From Brevibacillus borstelensis (GTDB lineage: Bacteria > Bacillota > Bacilli > Brevibacillales > Brevibacillaceae), in the NCBI RefSeq assembly GCF_003710865.1, contig NZ_RHHO01000017.1, positions 1 to 64,000 of the forward strand: a DNA stretch of 64,000 nucleotides, written 5' to 3'. Positions 25,182-34,313 of the stretch are shown here, one piece after another. A program made the translations under genes and the position numbers. The notes under the pieces were generated by a model that was not told the DNA's origin, ran no database searches, and worked only from the letters and a program-made list of their open reading frames with translations. Each line of letters begins with the position of its first letter. Position 1 is the first letter of the stretch.

Positions 25182-25206
25182 CCACGTCAGCGGACGTGGT
25201 ATTTTC
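25182..25206 (+). terminator. Terminator-like hairpin (CCACGT/ACGTGG, copy 2)
   Basis: CCACGTC (25182-25188), loop AGCG, GACGTGG (25193-25199), then TATTTTC. It follows the VOC gene and resembles the hairpin at 21197-21224. Confidence 0.65.
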
Positions 25207-25428
25207 TTTGAATGGAGTTGGCATCTAGCGTATGACAGCAATCCATAAGAAACCAGGAATGATTTGTTTTGCTACTATTTACGTATACAAGAGGCACGAT
25301 CCTGGTTGCTGGGAAAGGGAGGATGGGAGAAGTCAGAGCAAAGCGGTAAGGAAGGTATTACGAATGGAAATGAAGCTTGATCGTAAAAACGCCCGAAAGT
25401 GGAAAATGAGGAAAGGAGAAATGACAGG

Positions 25429-25827
25429 ATGAACAGCATTTCAAAAAGCCGGCTGTGGACGGCGCGAATCATGAGCGGACTTGTCATTTTGTTTATGCTC
25501 TTCGACAGTATTTTCAAATTTATTCAACCAGCTCCCGTAGTGGAAGGAACACTGCAGCTCGGATACGCCCAGCATCATCTTGCTGTGATTGGTACACTCG
25601 GACTCATCTCCACGATTCTTTACGCGATTCCTCGTACAGCTTTTTTGGGCGCGGTCCTGCTGACGGGCTATTTCGGGGGGGCCATCGCTACACACATTCG
25701 CATGGATGCTCCTCTTTTCAGCCATGTCCTGTTTCCGGTCTATCTTGCGGTGTTGGCTTGGGGAGCGATTTGGCTGAGAAACGAAAGGGCACGGAAACTC
25801 ATTCCCCTGCAAAACAGAGAGGATTGA
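25429..25827 (+). CDS. DoxX family membrane protein
   Basis: A 132-residue protein with four transmembrane helices: ARIMSGLVILFMLFDSIFKF, LAVIGTLGLISTILYAIP, TAFLGAVLLTGYFGGAIATH and SHVLFPVYLAVLAWGAIWL. The block GYFGGAIATHIR is typical of DoxX-like proteins, whose exact role is uncertain. The ATG at 25429 has AAAGGAG ten bases upstream; upstream in-frame ATG codons do not. An intrinsic terminator follows directly, so it is a single-gene unit. Confidence 0.85.
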   Translation: MNSISKSRLWTARIMSGLVILFMLFDSIFKFIQPAPVVEGTLQLGYAQHHLAVIGTLGLISTILYAIPRTAFLGAVLLTGYFGGAIATHIRMDAPLFSHVLFPVYLAVLAWGAIWLRNERARKLIPLQNRED

Positions 25828-25848
25828 GAAGGATAAATACGCTTCCTT

Positions 25849-25874
25849 ACACCGGCTGAACTGCCGGTGTTTTC
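25849..25874 (+). terminator. Terminator after the DoxX gene
   Basis: ACACCGGC (25849-25856), six-base loop, GCCGGTGT (25863-25870), then TTTT. Confidence 0.8.
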
Positions 25875-25893
25875 GTTGGTTCCAAAGAGGGGC

Positions 25894-25974
25894 TGGGCAT
25901 CGGCCTTTCAGAAGGTGTTTCTGATCGGTTCTCTTTTTGCCGTAGTGGCGTTTATCATTTGCTACTGCAGTTGA
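25894..25974 (+). pseudogene. Possible C-terminal remnant of a membrane transporter
   Basis: The plus frame reads WASAFQKVFLIGSLFAVVAF, then IICYCS and a stop at 25972-25974. This looks like the last transmembrane helix of an MFS-type transporter. No start, ribosome site or upstream coding sequence exists. The identification rests on 26 residues only. Confidence 0.3.
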
Positions 25975-26021
25975 AAGGCCGCCTTCCAACGAAAGGAGAG
26001 AGTCGGGAGTGCTGCCGTACC

Positions 26022-26404
26022 TCAAACCGGTACAGAGCAAATTGTGATATAATATCCGTCTAAATCGCGCAAGGTGAATTCATTGTGTCCGGCAAACGGA
26101 TTAAGATGGGGCTCGTCCTCAATCTTTGTTCCAAGCGATTGAGCTCTTTCCCATGCACGGTCGAAATCGTCAACCCGGAAAAAGAGCAACAGTCCGTTTC
26201 CAGGCTTTCCATGATCCGGACTCAGTAACGACGGATGCCCATGATCACCCCAATGATGCAGGCAAAGCAGGATGTTCCATCCGTATCAACAAGCTGATCA
26301 AATATGCCGTTGGAGTGGCTATTTTGGAAAGCGAGCAGCGATTGATACCACTGCGAACTGGCCTTCACATCATTCACTGCAATGATTGGTTCTGTACGCA
26401 CCAT
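26022..26404 (-). pseudogene. VOC family gene with a one-base frameshift
   Basis: From 26404 the minus frame reads VRTEPIIAVNDVKASSQWYQ and SLLAFQNSHSNGIFDQLVDT. It then breaks near 26273 (plus-strand GGATGTTCC). The next frame continues ILLCLHHWGDHGHPSLLSPD, then RVDDFDRAWERAQSLGTKIE and FTLRDLDGYYITICSVPV, ending at TGA (26022-26024). Together these make a complete VOC/glyoxalase-fold protein of about 127 residues. A single missing base explains the break. No well-placed ribosome site lies at the first ATG, and GGAAGGAGAGG is about 15 bases away. Recent pseudogene or sequencing error. Confidence 0.65.
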
Positions 26405-26657
26405 TACCGGTTTGCACGTCCTCTCCTTCCAGATTAGGTTTAGGATAAGCCATAATACGGAATTTTTACAACCTTTTATCAGGAGAAACTAGAGATTGCA
26501 CTAAGAGTGTAGCGGCGTCTTAAAAAGAGACGCCTCCATCGCGACAAGGATTTGGGATGGATGTACGGGATCGGTTTCACCGTTTGGACGGCCATCGGTG
26601 GAATATGCTGTACAGGGATATGAGCAAGATACCCCAAGCATAAAAAAGATTTGCCTG
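26405..26657. other. Intergenic, no gene seen
   Basis: Only short frames without ribosome sites occur between the VOC remnant and the promoter of the T-box leader. Confidence 0.4.
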
Positions 26658-26686
26658 TTGACACAACTTTACGAATGTAATACAAT
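26658..26686 (+). promoter_or_regulatory. Promoter of the T-box/leuA transcript
   Basis: TTGACA (26658-26663), exactly 17 bases, TACAAT (26681-26686). A near-consensus vegetative promoter placed just upstream of the T-box stem I. Confidence 0.8.
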
Positions 26687-26714
26687 TTCCAATAATTTAA
26701 CAAGCAAATGGTTA

Positions 26715-26954
26715 TGAGTAGAAGTAGTAGAAATGAAAAGATCTTTCAGAGAGCCGTTGGTCGGTGCGAAGCGGCAGTATCATTCATTTCGAACTCGTCT
26801 ATGAACTGCTGCCTGACAATGTAGGGTAAGCCGGAGTTCCACCGTTACAAGGATAGATGGTGATGGCCATCGAATGAGCTCATTTCACAGGAAATGAAGT
26901 AGAGTGGTACCGCGGGGTCAACCTCGTCTCTATACGTAGAGACGGGGTTTTTTT
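26715..26954 (+). promoter_or_regulatory. T-box riboswitch, probable leucine specifier
   Basis: The leader contains stem I elements (AGAGAG at 26748, then GGTCGGTGCGAAGCGGCA). A specifier region GAACTCGTC follows, in which CTC (26794-26796) would be the leucine codon. The conserved T-box AGAGTGGTACCGCGG is at 26901-26915. The terminator CCTCGTCTCTA (26922-26932) with TAGAGACGGGG (26937-26947) and seven Ts competes with it. Uncharged tRNA-Leu binding stabilises the antiterminator and lets leuA be read. The class is certain from the motif; the exact specifier is inferred from position and from the following gene. Confidence 0.9.
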
Positions 26955-27027
26955 GTTGGTTAAAGTCCGGGTTTAGCCGCCCCCGCTTGATATACAGAAA
27001 ACAAGGAGTACTGGGGAGGAAGCACAG

Positions 27028-28581
27028 ATGACAAGAAACATTATCGTATTGGATACCACTTTGCGCGACGGAGAACAAGTGCCGGGCGCCAAACTGAATG
27101 TCCACCAAAAAGTCGAGTTCGCACAGCAGTTGAAACGACTGCAGGTAGATATGATTGAAGCCGGTTTTCCCGCCTCGTCGCAGGGGGATTTTCAAGCGGT
27201 TCAGGAAATTGCCAAAAGTGTAGGGGACGCCGTCTCGATTACGGCACTGGCGCGCGCGGTCAAAAGCGATATCGACGCCGTGTACCATAGCATCAAGCTT
27301 GCGCAGGACCCGTTCATCCACATCGTGCTGGGTACCTCGAACATCCATGTGGACAAGAAATTTAACCGCTCCAAGGACGCCGTTCTGCAGATGGGGGTCG
27401 ACGCGGTGAAATACGCCAAAACGCTGCTTCCGCGCGTGCAGTACTCGACAGAGGACGCATCCCGGTCGGATTTCGAATATTTGTGGAAAACGATTGAAGC
27501 CGTCGTCAAAGCAGGCGCTACCATCATCAACGTGCCGGATACGGTTGGATATGCGGTCCCGGAGGAATTCGGCGAGCTGATCCGCAAGATCAACGAACGG
27601 TTGAAAAATCTCAATGAGGACGTCATCCTGAGCGTCCATTGCCATAACGACCTGGGGATGGCTACGGCGAATACACTTGCTGCCGTGAAAAACGGGGCGG
27701 AAAAGGTCGAAGTGACCATTAACGGTTTGGGTGAACGAGCCGGGAATACATCACTTGAGGAAGTCGTGATGGGACTCAAGGTCCGGGAGAATTACTACAA
27801 TTGCTCCACCAATATCAAAACGACAGAGCTGCTGCGAACATCCAAGCTGCTCACGTACCTGACTGGACTGGATGTACAGGTGAACAAAGCGATTACCGGG
27901 GAAAATGCCTTTGCTCACTCCTCCGGCATCCACCAGGACGGTTTGCTGAAGGATAAACAGGTGTATGAAATCATTTCGCCGGAAGACGTAGGGGCGGAGA
28001 GCATGGAACTGATTTTGACGGCCCGCTCCGGCCGCCATGCGTTTAAAAATGCGGTGGAAAGAATGGGCTTTGACACAGGCGATGCGGCTGATTTTGAGGC
28101 GCTGTTCGAAAAATTCCTCGCCTTGGCCGATTCGAAAAAAGAAGTGTACGACCACGACGTCTACTACCTGGTCACCAATCACCGCGCGCTTCAGCAGCAA
28201 AGCTGCGGTCAACTGTATGAGCTGGTATCCTTCCAGGTGATGACCAATGACCAGTATCCGACGGCCACTGTCAAGCTGAAAAAGGGCAACGAGGAATTTA
28301 CAGACAGCGCGGTCGGCGACGGACCGATCGATGCTTTGTACAGTGTCATCAAATCGTTGGTGGGACTGGACGTGGAATTGAAGGATTACAAAATCAACAG
28401 CTTGTCCAGAGGGAAAGAAGCGATCGGGCGCGTCAATATTCGCATCGATCATCAAGGCAAAACGTACTCCGGACGGGCCATGGACACGGATATCATCAAG
28501 GCGAGCGCCATGGCTTTCCTCAACGGCATCAACGCCGTCCTGCTTGATGTGACGAATGAGAGCTTGAATCCGGTTGGGTAA
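27028..28581 (+). CDS. leuA: 2-isopropylmalate synthase
   Basis: A 517-residue enzyme that condenses acetyl-CoA with 2-oxoisovalerate, the first committed step of leucine synthesis. The HMGL-like catalytic barrel covers about residues 1-275, with TTLRDGEQVPGAKL at about 10-23, the metal-binding SVHCHNDLGMA at about 201-211, and GLGERAGNTSLEEV. The signature block around HSSGIHQDGLLKD is present. The C-terminal LeuA dimer domain (about 370-505) for leucine feedback follows. Length is normal for the bacterial long form. It is transcribed alone behind a leucine T-box; no other leu genes are present in the window. Confidence 0.95.
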   Translation: MTRNIIVLDTTLRDGEQVPGAKLNVHQKVEFAQQLKRLQVDMIEAGFPASSQGDFQAVQEIAKSVGDAVSITALARAVKSDIDAVYHSIKLAQDPFIHIVLGTSNIHVDKKFNRSKDAVLQMGVDAVKYAKTLLPRVQYSTEDASRSDFEYLWKTIEAVVKAGATIINVPDTVGYAVPEEFGELIRKINERLKNLNEDVILSVHCHNDLGMATANTLAAVKNGAEKVEVTINGLGERAGNTSLEEVVMGLKVRENYYNCSTNIKTTELLRTSKLLTYLTGLDVQVNKAITGENAFAHSSGIHQDGLLKDKQVYEIISPEDVGAESMELILTARSGRHAFKNAVERMGFDTGDAADFEALFEKFLALADSKKEVYDHDVYYLVTNHRALQQQSCGQLYELVSFQVMTNDQYPTATVKLKKGNEEFTDSAVGDGPIDALYSVIKSLVGLDVELKDYKINSLSRGKEAIGRVNIRIDHQGKTYSGRAMDTDIIKASAMAFLNGINAVLLDVTNESLNPVG

Positions 28582-28593
28582 GCTGGACAATCA

Positions 28594-28621
28594 AAAGCCC
28601 TTGGGAAACCAGGGGTTTTTG
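28594..28621 (+). terminator. Terminator after leuA
   Basis: AAAAGCCCTTGG pairs with CCAGGGGTTTTT (two G-T pairs) around a GAAA loop. Confidence 0.8.
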
Positions 28622-28691
28622 ATTTGTTCCTTTTGCCATTCTTTTACATTCGCTTATAATGGGCAGTAGAGAAAAGAGCAAGGGGGCAGAC

Positions 28692-29867
28692 ATGTACAAT
28701 CTTATCGGGAAAATCATTGGCTGCATCGTGATCATCGCTGGCCTGCTGTTTTTCGGTTTCATGGCGATGTTGTTTACAACGCTGCAAGGCGGAGTAAAAT
28801 TTTATACGCCGCTTTCGGCAGTAGTAACGGCTGTGCTCATTCTGTTCGTTATTTTGCGAATGTTCGTTCCAATCAAGCCGCGTATCCTTTATCGATCGCT
28901 GGCGGTCTGTTTTGGCCTGTGTCTCTTGGCCGTGGCAGGCTATGAGATCAACTACGCCTACCATAACAGTATCGAAACCGTTGGCGAGCAGGATGTAGAT
29001 TTGGAGCAGTACCGCCCGTTTCAGCCATATACGAAAGCGGCAAAGCTGGAGGAGCCCTCGACCCTCAAGCTGGAATCCGAGCTGCCCAGAATTGACGGAG
29101 CGACAGCGTTTTATCCTTTATATGCCGCCTTTGTGCAGGCGGTTTATCCAGAGAAGCAGTACGATCTGTACGATGGCGAAGTGATGGTCAGCAAGACTCC
29201 GCAGGCATACGAAAATTTGATCGTAGGCAACGCAGATGTCATCTTTGCCTTTGCTCCCTCCGAATCGCAATTGGAGGAAGCCAAAAGGAAAGGCAAAGAG
29301 CTGAAGCTCACGCCGGTTGGTCGGGAAGCCTTCGTCTTTTTCGTCAACGCGGAAAATCCCGTGAAAGGGCTGACGACCGGGCAAATCCAGGATATTTACT
29401 CGGGAAAGATCACCAACTGGAAGGAGGTAGGCGGCCCCAATGAAGCGATTCGCGCCTTCCAGCGGCCGGAGAACAGCGGAAGCCAAAGCATGCTGCAGAG
29501 GTTCATGGAAGACAAGGAGCTGATGACCCCTCCCCAGGAGGATGTGGTCCAAGGGATGGGGAGAATTATCGAGCAGACGGCGAACTACCGGAACTACAAG
29601 AACGCCATCGGCTATTCATTCCTCTATTTCGCGACCGAGATGGCAAGCAACGGCAATATTCGCCTGCTTGAGGTGGACGGAGTAAAGCCGGAGAAAAGCA
29701 CGATCAGCAGCAAGGAGTATCCGTTGACTGCCGAGTTCTACGCTGTGACAGCGGGCAGCGACAATCCGAACGTATCCAGGCTGATCGAGTGGATCCTGTC
29801 GCCCCAAGGACAGTGGCTGGTGGAAAAGACCGGCTATGTGCCGATAGCGGATCCGGCTGTTCGATAG
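28692..29867 (+). CDS. Membrane-anchored PstS-like substrate-binding protein
   Basis: A 391-residue protein. Three hydrophobic helices occupy the first 90 residues (IGKIIGCIVIIAGLLFFGFM, LSAVVTAVLILFVILRMFV, LAVCFGLCLLAVAGYEINYA). A type-II periplasmic-binding domain follows from about 130: RIDGATAFYPLYAAFVQAVY, GREAFVFFVNAENPVKGLTT, QIQDIYSGKITNWKEVGG and AIGYSFLYFATEM. These match the PstS/PBP-like-2 family that binds phosphate. Unlike lipoprotein PstS it has no lipobox and no pst transporter genes alongside, so a sensor or accessory role is possible. The ATG at 28692 has AAGGGGG; an upstream in-frame ATG has none. Confidence 0.82.
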   Translation: MYNLIGKIIGCIVIIAGLLFFGFMAMLFTTLQGGVKFYTPLSAVVTAVLILFVILRMFVPIKPRILYRSLAVCFGLCLLAVAGYEINYAYHNSIETVGEQDVDLEQYRPFQPYTKAAKLEEPSTLKLESELPRIDGATAFYPLYAAFVQAVYPEKQYDLYDGEVMVSKTPQAYENLIVGNADVIFAFAPSESQLEEAKRKGKELKLTPVGREAFVFFVNAENPVKGLTTGQIQDIYSGKITNWKEVGGPNEAIRAFQRPENSGSQSMLQRFMEDKELMTPPQEDVVQGMGRIIEQTANYRNYKNAIGYSFLYFATEMASNGNIRLLEVDGVKPEKSTISSKEYPLTAEFYAVTAGSDNPNVSRLIEWILSPQGQWLVEKTGYVPIADPAVR

Positions 29868-29943
29868 GCAAGCTGCAGGACCGGCCGCCAAGACTGGATT
29901 TGGATTGATAGGTGTGATACGAGCGTTCTGTCACTAAACCTCG

Positions 29944-29972
29944 TTGACACAAAAAGGGAGTATTGCTATAAA
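29944..29972 (+). promoter_or_regulatory. Promoter of htpG
   Basis: TTGACA (29944-29949), 17 bases, TATAAA (29967-29972). The CIRCE box begins about 11 bases downstream, over the start of transcription. Confidence 0.85.
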
Positions 29973-29981
29973 AAATAGTGG

Positions 29982-30008
29982 ATAGCACTCAAGGCCAAAG
30001 AGTGCTAA
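29982..30008 (+). promoter_or_regulatory. CIRCE operator (HrcA binding site)
   Basis: TAGCACTC (29983-29990), nine bases, GAGTGCTA (30000-30007). This matches the CIRCE consensus TTAGCACTC-N9-GAGTGCTAA except for the outermost left base. CIRCE is bound by the heat-shock repressor HrcA, usually at groE and dnaK. Here it controls htpG. Confidence 0.92.
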
Positions 30009-30072
30009 AAAAGATTCGCTATCGCGATCGCTACATCGATGAACCAAGTTTCCAGGGAAGGGAGAATGTCCA

Positions 30073-31953
30073 ATGGAAAAGAAGCAATTTCAGGCGGAAT
30101 CCAAGCGGCTCTTGGAAATGATGATCAATTCCATTTACACGCAAAAAGAGATTTTTTTGCGCGAGCTGATTTCCAACGCGAGTGACGCGATCGACAAGAT
30201 TTACTACAAAGCGCTGACTGACGAGAGCCTGGTCTTTGACAAAGACAGCTACTATATCAAGGTCATTGCCGACAAGAAAAACAGAACCTTGACCATCCGT
30301 GATACCGGTATCGGCATGACGAAGGAAGAGCTGGAAAATCACCTCGGCGTCATCGCCAAGAGCGGCTCTTTGGCGTTCAAAAAAGAGAACGAAACGAAAG
30401 ACGGCCATGCGATCATCGGCCAATTCGGCGTCGGCTTTTATTCCGCATTTATGGTGGCGGATGTCGTGACGGTGATCAGCAAAGCGCTGAACGGCGACGG
30501 CGCATACAAGTGGGAGTCTTCCGGAGCGGACGGCTATACGATTGAGCCGTGCGAAAAGGAAACGGTCGGTACAGACGTCATCCTGAAGATCAAAGAAAAC
30601 ACGGAGGAAGAGAGCTTCGACGAGTTTTTGGAGGAGTACCGCCTGCGGGCGATCATCAAAAAATACTCCGACTTTATCCGTTATCCGATCAAGATGGATG
30701 TGACCGGAAGAAGACTGAAGGAAGGCAGCGACAACGAGTACGAGGAGTACCAGGAAGAACAGCGGATCAACAGCATGGTTCCGATCTGGAGAAAAAACAA
30801 GAGCGAGCTGACGGATGAAGACTACGAGAACTTCTACGCGGAAAAGCATTACGGCTTCGACAAGCCGCTCGCGCATGTCCATATCAACGCGGATGGCGCG
30901 GTGTCCTATCAGGCCATCCTGTTTATCCCGGAGAGCATTCCTTTCGACTATTACACCAGAGAATATGAAAAAGGCCTCGAACTGTATGCCAATGGCGTAT
31001 TGATCATGAACAAATGCGCCGATCTGCTCCCGGACCATTTCAGCTTTGTCAAAGGAATGGTAGATTCGGAAAGCTTGTCTCTCAATATTTCCAGGGAGAT
31101 GCTGCAGCATGACCGGCAGTTGAAGCTGATCGCGAAAAACATCGCCAGCAAAATCAAAAGCCAGCTGCAAAGTCTGCTGAAAAATGAAAGAGAAAAGTAC
31201 GAGCAATTCTATAAATCGTTCGGCAGACAATTGAAATTCGGCGTTTACAGCGATTTTGGAAGCCATAAGGATGTCCTGCAAGATTTGCTCATGTTCTATT
31301 CGTCCAAGGAGAAAAAGCTGGTTACGCTCGATGAATATGTGGCGAGAATGCCGGAAGAACAGAAATACATCTACTACGCCTCCGGGGAATCGAATGAACG
31401 GCTTGAAAAGCTCCCGCAAACAGAGCTGGTGGCCGAAAAAGGCTATGAAATTTTGTATTTCACCGACGACATCGACGAGTTCGCCATCAAGATGCTGCAA
31501 AAGTATAAAGACAAGGAATTCCGTTCCGTATCGAGCGGCGACCTGGGCATCGAAGCGGATGATAGCCAAAGCGCCGACGAAGCCGAGAACAGCGAGAACA
31601 AAGAACTGTTCGACTATATGACCAGCCTGTTGGCGGGCAAAGTGAAAAAAGTAAAAGCATCCAAGAGATTGAAGAGTCACCCTGTCTGTTTGTCGACAGA
31701 AGGGGAAGTGACGATCGAAATGGAAAAAATCTTGAACGCCATGCCGAACAACCCCAATGTGAAGGCGGACAAAGTGCTGGAAATCAACGTTCAGCATGAC
31801 GTGTTCCAATCGTTGAAAGACGCCTATGAAAAAGACAAGGAGAAGCTGAATCTGTATACGGCTCTCTTGTACAATCAAGCCCTTTTGATCGAAGGCCTGC
31901 CAGTTGAAGATCCGGTTGAATTTACAAATGATATTTGCAAAATCATGGTTTGA
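30073..31953 (+). CDS. htpG: Molecular chaperone HtpG (Hsp90)
   Basis: A 626-residue ATP-dependent chaperone. The GHKL ATPase domain has [11 protein letters not shown] at about residue 35, [20 protein letters not shown] at about 78-97 and [16 protein letters not shown] at about 116-131. The middle domain carries the conserved [10 protein letters not shown], and the C-terminal dimer domain follows. Length and order are normal for bacterial Hsp90. GGGAAGGGAGAATG precedes the ATG. Regulation through a CIRCE box is clear from the sequence and differs from Bacillus subtilis, where htpG is not under HrcA. Confidence 0.97.
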   Translation: MEKKQFQAESKRLLEMMINSIYTQKEIFLRELISNASDAIDKIYYKALTDESLVFDKDSYYIKVIADKKNRTLTIRDTGIGMTKEELENHLGVIAKSGSLAFKKENETKDGHAIIGQFGVGFYSAFMVADVVTVISKALNGDGAYKWESSGADGYTIEPCEKETVGTDVILKIKENTEEESFDEFLEEYRLRAIIKKYSDFIRYPIKMDVTGRRLKEGSDNEYEEYQEEQRINSMVPIWRKNKSELTDEDYENFYAEKHYGFDKPLAHVHINADGAVSYQAILFIPESIPFDYYTREYEKGLELYANGVLIMNKCADLLPDHFSFVKGMVDSESLSLNISREMLQHDRQLKLIAKNIASKIKSQLQSLLKNEREKYEQFYKSFGRQLKFGVYSDFGSHKDVLQDLLMFYSSKEKKLVTLDEYVARMPEEQKYIYYASGESNERLEKLPQTELVAEKGYEILYFTDDIDEFAIKMLQKYKDKEFRSVSSGDLGIEADDSQSADEAENSENKELFDYMTSLLAGKVKKVKASKRLKSHPVCLSTEGEVTIEMEKILNAMPNNPNVKADKVLEINVQHDVFQSLKDAYEKDKEKLNLYTALLYNQALLIEGLPVEDPVEFTNDICKIMV

Positions 31954-31965
31954 TGAACGTGACGC

Positions 31966-32006
31966 AAAACGCTTGGGGTTCTGAAGTGGCCTCAAGCGTT
32001 TTTTCG
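31966..32006 (+). terminator. Terminator after htpG
   Basis: AAACGCTTG (31967-31975) pairs with CAAGCGTTT (31993-32001), extended by GG/CC, with a T-rich tail. Confidence 0.85.
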
Positions 32007-32195
32007 TTTTCCCATTATCATTTTGTTATCATTGTTCATCTATTGATCGGGAATGCGCCCTGACCTATGATGTAGCTGTCGCGACGAAGGAGGAGCGCAT
32101 GTACGGCCAGTAGACCGGCCGGCCAATGTCGGCCCTCTTCTGAGCGACCAGGAAAGGAATGCTATCATCATTCAATAAAGCAGGGTGAATGGACA

Positions 32196-34220
32196 GTGAA
32201 AAAACAGGTATGGACGATGGCTGCCTTCTTTTTCATCTTGGCTCTGGTTGGATGCAGCAAGCAGGAAGAAAACCCCGAGGATGTCGCGCAGTCGTATCTT
32301 TCCGACTGGCAGCAGCAGCATTTTTCAGAGATGTACGAACAATTGACCCCCGAGGCAAAAGCCGGGATGACTGCCGAAGAGTTCGCGCAGCGCTACGAGA
32401 AAATCTATGACGGGATCGAAGCAAAGAACCTTTCGATCGAGAAGATCTCCGTGGAGCAGCAGCCCGCTGGCAAAGACGAAGCGGAAATGACCGTCCCTTA
32501 TCACGTCAAAATGGACACGGTTGCCGGTCCGCTGGATTTCGACCATCAACTAAAGCTCAAAAAGACCGAGCTCGACAAGGAAACAAAGTGGCTGATCGAG
32601 TGGGAGCCCTCGCTTATTTTCCCGCAAATGGAAAAGGGAGATAAGGTGCGGGTGCAGACCATTAAAGCGGAGCGCGGCGAGATACTGGACAGACACGGAA
32701 ACGGCTTGGCGCTAAACGGAGCAGCTCTGCAGCTTGGCATCATTCCGGGGAAGCTGGGGGAGTCCGCGGAAAAGAATAAAGCGGAACTGGCTGAGAAGCT
32801 GGGCATCAGCGTGGAGGAGATCGACAAAAAGCTGAGCGCTTCCTGGGTCAAGCCTGATTTATTTGTTCCCATCGCGTTTGTGGGGGAAGAAACCGCAGCG
32901 GAATACAGAAATGTCCCTTGGGTGAGTTTCCAGGATAAAAAACTGCGTGTCTATCCGTATGGCGAGGCTGCAGCGCACCTGACCGGATATATAGGCGAGA
33001 TGAGTGCCGAGGAACTGAAGCGGCACAAGGATCGGGGCTATCGCATCGGCGATCAAATCGGAAAAGCCGGCTTGGAACAAGTATTCGAAGACCGATTGAG
33101 AGGAAAAAACGGAGCGGTTATCGCCGTTGCCGATGAAAAAGGCAAGCAAAAAGCGGTAATTGCCGAAACGAAGGCTGTTCCGGGGGAAACGATCAAGCTG
33201 ACCATCGATGCAAGCCTGCAGCAGGCCATCTACGACGAGGTAAAGCAGGAGTCGGCATCTGTCGCGGCTGTTCAGCCGAAGACGGGCGAAATTCTTGCTT
33301 TGTCGAGCAGCCCGTCATACGATCCGAATGCGTTCATACGCGGATTGTCCAGCCGTCAATACGAGCAGTGGCAGAACGATCCCCGGAATCCTTTTTTGAA
33401 CCGGTTTTCAAAGGGGTATTCGCCCGGCTCCTCATTTAAAGTCGTCACGGCTGCGATCGGTCTGGATATAAATGCCATTGATCCCGGCGAAGAGAAACAA
33501 ATCTCCGGGCTGACGTGGGCCAAAGACGGTTCGTGGGGCAACTATTTCGTCACGCGCGTCCATGCGGCGAAATCCGTCAATCTGCTGAAGTCTCTCATTT
33601 ATTCGGACAACATATACTTCGCGCAGGCAGCACTGCAGATCGGTGCCGAAGCATTTGAAAAAGAGAGCGCCAAGTTCGGAATAGGCGAAGCATTGCCCAT
33701 TCCCTATCCGTTTAGCAAGTCGCAGCTTTCGAACAGCGGCATCCAGAACGAAATTCTGCTTGCGGATACCGGCTACGGGCAGGGGGAAGTAAAGATGACC
33801 ACGCTTCACGTCGCATTGGTTTATTCGGCACTCGTGAACGAAGGCAATATCCCTCGCCCCCTGCTGCTGGAAGATGGCAAGACAAAAGAGCCGGGCATCT
33901 GGAAGGAGCAAGCCATGACTCCCGAGACAGCGGCGCTATTGAGAAAAGACCTCATTCAAGCGGTCAGCAGCCCCGATGGAGTGGGACACGGCGCATATAT
34001 TCCGGGGAAATCCATCGCCGGCAAGACCGGGACGGCAGAATTGAAACAGAGCAAAGACGCGGACGGCCAAGAAAACGGATGGTTTGTCGGATTTGATGCC
34101 GATGCTCCGGAGCTGCTGTTGTCCATGATGGTCGAAGATGTGAAAGGACGCGGAGGGAGCAGTGTCGTCACGAAGAAGGTCAAGCGTATCTTTCAGCAGG
34201 TGTTGAAGAATGCGTCGTAA
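32196..34220 (+). CDS. Penicillin-binding protein, class B3 (PBP3/MecA-like transpeptidase)
   Basis: A 674-residue lipoprotein-type transpeptidase. The signal has lipobox LALVGC (residues 15-20). An NTF2-like MecA_N domain covers about 27-140. The dimerisation domain has AERGEILDRHG, and the catalytic domain carries SSFK with Ser412 and Lys415, SDN at 470-472 and KTGT at 610-613. Length, lipobox and MecA_N domain match PBP3 (pbpC) of Bacillus and PBP2a of staphylococci; many such enzymes have low beta-lactam affinity, though resistance cannot be read from sequence. The GTG start is preceded by AGCAGGGTGA. It is a single-gene unit between terminators. Confidence 0.92.
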   Translation: MKKQVWTMAAFFFILALVGCSKQEENPEDVAQSYLSDWQQQHFSEMYEQLTPEAKAGMTAEEFAQRYEKIYDGIEAKNLSIEKISVEQQPAGKDEAEMTVPYHVKMDTVAGPLDFDHQLKLKKTELDKETKWLIEWEPSLIFPQMEKGDKVRVQTIKAERGEILDRHGNGLALNGAALQLGIIPGKLGESAEKNKAELAEKLGISVEEIDKKLSASWVKPDLFVPIAFVGEETAAEYRNVPWVSFQDKKLRVYPYGEAAAHLTGYIGEMSAEELKRHKDRGYRIGDQIGKAGLEQVFEDRLRGKNGAVIAVADEKGKQKAVIAETKAVPGETIKLTIDASLQQAIYDEVKQESASVAAVQPKTGEILALSSSPSYDPNAFIRGLSSRQYEQWQNDPRNPFLNRFSKGYSPGSSFKVVTAAIGLDINAIDPGEEKQISGLTWAKDGSWGNYFVTRVHAAKSVNLLKSLIYSDNIYFAQAALQIGAEAFEKESAKFGIGEALPIPYPFSKSQLSNSGIQNEILLADTGYGQGEVKMTTLHVALVYSALVNEGNIPRPLLLEDGKTKEPGIWKEQAMTPETAALLRKDLIQAVSSPDGVGHGAYIPGKSIAGKTGTAELKQSKDADGQENGWFVGFDADAPELLLSMMVEDVKGRGGSSVVTKKVKRIFQQVLKNAS

Positions 34221-34263
34221 AGCACAATTGTCGGGCAAGGGAAAGACTCGAACGTCAACAAGC

Positions 34264-34292
34264 AAGGACCGGTGAAGTGCACCGGTCCTTTG
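34264..34292. terminator. Two-way terminator between the PBP and FHA genes
   Basis: AAGGACCGGTG (34264-34274), five-base loop, CACCGGTCCTT (34280-34290), then TTGATG; perfect 11-base stem between convergent genes. Confidence 0.8.
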
Positions 34293-34313
34293 ATGATGTC
34301 AAGCAGCAGCTAT

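Noticed and set aside
25232..25432. A 66-codon frame before the DoxX gene
   Set aside because: No ribosome site and an arginine/lysine-rich, unrecognised product; it only leads into the DoxX ribosome site.
30031..31995. A 654-codon open frame antisense to htpG
   Set aside because: Same cause: complete overlap with htpG, low-complexity hydrophobic product, no ribosome site.
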